A stretch of 64,000 bases of DNA from Natronorubrum bangense. GTDB taxonomy: Archaea > Halobacteriota > Halobacteria > Halobacteriales > Natrialbaceae. Both the position numbers and the translations under genes were made by a program. Shown one piece after another: positions 61,620-64,000 of the stretch. How positions within the stretch are numbered: the stretch's first letter is position 1; each line of letters begins with the position of its first letter. The notes under the pieces are model-generated. The model searched no databases, was not told where the DNA came from, and saw only the letters and a list, made by a program, of their open reading frames with translations. The stretch covers positions 1,426,001 through 1,490,000 of the forward strand of contig NZ_CP031305.1 of the NCBI RefSeq assembly GCF_004799645.1. Reading direction: 5' to 3'.

Positions 61620-62188
61620 GTCGGGGCACACACGTAGTCGTCAACATGCTATTAGTGTAGCAAACAACTGATTACCGCCGTCAGAAGTTGCGTGCCAGCA
61701 TCGAAACACGAAGCTAATAAAGTGTATAATGCGATATTGAATTAGGGCTGTTCCCGGGCGACCACCAGCGGAGCGCTTATCCGAATTAGGCGGGAAAACC
61801 CACGACTTCAGTCGTGGGATGAATCGCCGCACGGTTCTCAAACGTTGAAACCGTAAAGTATGAGTGCCCAAACTACGTATTAGCGATTGTCGTTGCGATG
61901 ATAGCCCATCGCGATTAACTGTCCGAAAACTGGCAGTTGACTTGGTGTTTGCCTCATCAAAAAGTAAGCCTTCGGACAATCCAACCGATGTTAAACAATC
62001 AGATACCTCCGAGTCCTGTATAGGATAGGAGTAACGGGGACGTGGCACTCCCATCGGCGTGTCGGGTCGTAAACGTAAGTTCCTAAACCAGCGCAACGGG
62101 CGTGGGAAGCCCACGACGTTAGTCGTGGGAGGATGTCACACTTCCATCAGCGGAATGGATACTCACAGACGCCACCTGACATGGTCCT
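61620..62188. other. 569-base intergenic region dominated by a transposon remnant
   Basis: Contains two hairpins of the IS200/IS605 terminal type, listed below, and AT-richer sequence than the flanks. A 157-codon minus-strand frame exists at 61641-62114 but has poor codon use and begins inside a hairpin; I do not accept it. Bases 62140-62188 should hold the promoter of the PHP gene. Confidence 0.55.
61790..62139 (+). mobile_element. IS200/IS605-derived non-coding remnant (PATE-like)
   Basis: Two hairpins flank a 290-base non-coding core. The left one pairs CCCACGAC and GTCGTGGG around TTCA (61799-61818); the right one pairs the same 8-base arms around GTTA (62110-62129) and is followed by GGATGTCAC. 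These subterminal palindromes are typical of haloarchaeal IS200/IS605/IS1341-type ends, and palindrome-associated MITEs (PATEs) are known from Haloquadratum. Inside are TGTCCGAA (61920-61927) and its inverse TTCGGACA (61971-61978). No TnpA or TnpB is present. The outer limits are estimates. Confidence 0.6.
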
Positions 62189-62944
62189 ATGACATCTCAG
62201 ATCCCATTTGCTATCGACTTCCACGTCCACTCGGATGATTCATACGACGGTCACGAACCGATCGAACTCATCCTAGAGCACGCAGCCGATATCGGCCTCG
62301 ATGGAGTCGTTATCACTGACCACGACGAAATCGGCGAGTCACTTCGCGCCGCAGCACTCGCACCGGAGTACGGACTGGTGGGTATTCCTGGTGTCGAGGT
62401 CTCGACTCGACACGGCCATCTGCTGGCAATCGGTGTCGAACAACGACCGGATCCGGGTCAGCCGTTCATGCAAACCGTTGAAACCGTCCGTGAACTGGGC
62501 GGGATCGCTATCGTGCCACATCCATTCCAACGGAGCCGCCATGGCGTCCGCAAACGTCATATCAAAGATGCCGACGCGATCGAGACCTACAACTCGATGG
62601 TCTTTACTGGCTACCGAAACCGTCGGGCCCGGACGTTCGCCCGGCGACGTGACTATCCCGAGATCGGCGCGAGCGATGCCCACTACCTCCCAAACGTCGG
62701 TAAAGCCTACACCGAGATTCTCGTCAGTCCCAACGCTTCGAACCCGACGAAAGCAAATATCGATGGCGACGACCTCGTCGATGCCATTCTCGAGGGTCGC
62801 ACCCAGATCCGAGGAAAGCGAACCCCGATCCACAAGAGCACGGTCCAGTACGCCAAGGGGGCCGTTCGTAAATCCACGTACCTGCTGACCTCGCGGGCGC
62901 CCCTCATTCCGACAGTTCCGGCGTCGATGGACCGCTCGAGATAA
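62189..62944 (+). CDS. PHP-domain phosphoesterase
   Basis: A 251-residue protein with a trinuclear-metal PHP domain: FAIDFHVHSDDSYDG (HxH), ITDHDEIGESL (DH), IVPHPFQRSRHG (PHP) and IGASDAHYLPNVG (SDAH). These metal ligands are complete, so it should be active as a phosphatase or nuclease of small substrates. The C-terminal 70 residues (ILEGRTQIRGKRTP onward) are basic, and could bind nucleic acid. It starts just after the transposon remnant and converges with the DHH gene, leaving five bases between stops. Confidence 0.85.
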   Translation: MTSQIPFAIDFHVHSDDSYDGHEPIELILEHAADIGLDGVVITDHDEIGESLRAAALAPEYGLVGIPGVEVSTRHGHLLAIGVEQRPDPGQPFMQTVETVRELGGIAIVPHPFQRSRHGVRKRHIKDADAIETYNSMVFTGYRNRRARTFARRRDYPEIGASDAHYLPNVGKAYTEILVSPNASNPTKANIDGDDLVDAILEGRTQIRGKRTPIHKSTVQYAKGAVRKSTYLLTSRAPLIPTVPASMDRSR

Positions 62945-62949
62945 CCGGC

Positions 62950-64000
62950 TCAGGAGAGTTGCTCGGCGATGATTTCGTCGGCGCGTTCGATGAACTCTGC
63001 TTCGGCCCCCTTCGGAACCGTCGCACCGGCAGCGACGTCGTGACCGCCGCCGTCGCCGCCGACGGCGCGTGCGGCCTCGCCAACGACGATGGAGAGATCG
63101 AGCCCTTCTCGGACGAGACTGTGGGTGCCACGGGCCGAGACTTTGACGTGCTCATCATCCTTGTCAGCGAACGCGATGATCGGCTTCGATCGACTGATTC
63201 CCTGGTTTCCCATCGCCATCCCGGCGACGATGCCAACGATCGTCTCACGGATGCGATCGTCCGCGTGAAACCACTGGAAGGTATCCTCGTGCGTGACACC
63301 CTCTTGTGTGACCAGGTCGATCCCTTCCGAGAGGTTGCGCCGGTGATCGCGAAGGAGCTTTCGAGCCCGCTCGAGCGCGTCGCCCCGGTCCCCGAGGCAA
63401 ACCCCAAGACCAACGTCAGCGCGCTCGTAGCGGGCGGTCGCGTTGAGCAGTGTCGAGAACTCGCTTGCATCCCGTAACTCGGTGCCGACGGGTTCGTTGG
63501 GGAGGACATACGCCGTGCTGACGAGCCCGTCGATCTTTGTCGCGGGGACGCCACTCGAGACGGCCCGCTTGACGAGTGCGCTGGCGACGGTCTGTTTTTC
63601 GTCGTTTGTGAGGCCAGCCCACCGGCGCCACTCGCCGTCGCGTTTCAACTCGAGATCGAGTTCGTCCAGAAAGCGCAGCGCGCCGTTTTTATCGTTCGAG
63701 ATGCCGGGAATGTGGACGTCGGTTGCGTACTCGAGCAGTTTCGGCAGGGGGCGGGTCTGTTTGCCGTAGAGCGCGAGATCCTTGCCGGTCTCGAGAACGC
63801 CGGCATCGACGCCTTCGGCGACGATTTTTGCGTTCGCGCCGTGGAGTTCACCGCCAGAGGCCTGCATGTCGCCGACAGCGCCGACGACGGCGAGCGCGGC
63901 GAGATCACGGTTGTCCGAGCGGGCAGCAGTGGTTGTTCCGCCATCGGTCGCGACCGGCTGGTCCGGCTGCTGGTCTGCGACCGCGGCGAGTGCGCGTGCG
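62950..64000 (-). CDS. DHH-family phosphoesterase, RecJ-like, C-terminal part
   Basis: The frame continues off the window, so only the last 350 residues are present; the ATG at 63867 is internal (preceded by DLAALAVVGAVGDM, a conserved family stretch). The later part has SGVPATKIDGLVSTAYVLPN, AGMAMGNQGISRSKPIIAFA and the DHHA1 glycine motif GDGGGHDVAAGATVPKGAEAE. Archaeal RecJ-like proteins of this family digest single-stranded DNA or RNA and some associate with the replicative helicase through GINS. The N-terminal DHH motif lies outside, so catalysis cannot be confirmed. Confidence 0.82.
   Translation of the reverse strand, partial: ARALAAVADQQPDQPVATDGGTTTAARSDNRDLAALAVVGAVGDMQASGGELHGANAKIVAEGVDAGVLETGKDLALYGKQTRPLPKLLEYATDVHIPGISNDKNGALRFLDELDLELKRDGEWRRWAGLTNDEKQTVASALVKRAVSSGVPATKIDGLVSTAYVLPNEPVGTELRDASEFSTLLNATARYERADVGLGVCLGDRGDALERARKLLRDHRRNLSEGIDLVTQEGVTHEDTFQWFHADDRIRETIVGIVAGMAMGNQGISRSKPIIAFADKDDEHVKVSARGTHSLVREGLDLSIVVGEAARAVGGDGGGHDVAAGATVPKGAEAEFIERADEIIAEQLS

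Noticed and set aside
61641-62114. 157-codon minus-strand frame, possibly a transposase piece
   Set aside because: No transposase motif, odd codon use, starts within a hairpin of the mobile remnant.

Overview
The window is haloarchaeal chromosome. It is GC-rich, dense in CTCGAG, and its proteins are strongly acidic. It carries archaeal markers: a large subunit of the D-family DNA polymerase with an intein, aIF-1A, DUF460, archaeal-type GlmM and Prs, Tat-exported lipoproteins and a PGF-CTERM surface protein. Many genes have TATA-like boxes about 26 to 30 bases before the start codon, as expected for leaderless transcripts. Natrialbales-like (Natrinema/Haloterrigena type) is a guess from composition, not a proof. 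Most of the region reads as core chromosome with few mobile remnants.

Layout. 1-9 kb: end of RNase Z, a DUF389 membrane protein, a zinc-ribbon protein, a class V aminotransferase, a CBS protein, DUF460, small membrane proteins, aIF-1A, a cupredoxin lipoprotein and an MFS transporter. 9-26 kb: a DUF6517 lipoprotein, the metY-metX pair, serB, a universal stress protein, an MscS channel, an EamA transporter, serA, a TauE-type exporter, an SDR enzyme, a methyltransferase, a cupin and hisI. 27-36 kb: a site-2-type protease with PDZ repeats, glmM, an HVO_0234-like protein, prs, an H-NOX/V4R-like orphan sensor and a cell-surface gluzincin. 36-41 kb: a three-gene metalloid-type operon (Cys-rich microprotein, ArsR regulator, YraQ/ArsP permease), then ileS, whose 3-prime end has been tandemly duplicated downstream. 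42-52 kb: thiolase-DUF35 pair, an Fe-S uracil-DNA glycosylase, a 52-residue microprotein and a complete five-gene dipeptide/oligopeptide ABC operon. 52-64 kb: PPC protein and polC with its intein, an alpha/beta hydrolase, a PanE-type reductase, a NifU-C protein, DUF5783, a palindrome-bearing transposon remnant, a PHP phosphoesterase and the end of a DHH/RecJ-like protein.

Functional links: MetX and MetY form one route from homoserine to homocysteine; SerA and SerB are two of the three serine-pathway enzymes; the aminotransferase at 2.4 kb could be a related transaminase but this is not shown. The most unusual signals are the polC intein ending Lys-Gln instead of His-Asn, the thiolase with Ser where the catalytic Cys is expected, the H-NOX-like protein without the proximal His but with V4R cysteines, the CCC microprotein in the ArsR operon, exact 136-base repeats carrying the ileS tail, and three non-coding elements (a 50-base dispersed repeat pair, an 80-base palindrome and an IS200/IS605-like remnant). 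No rRNA, tRNA or CRISPR array was found by reading.
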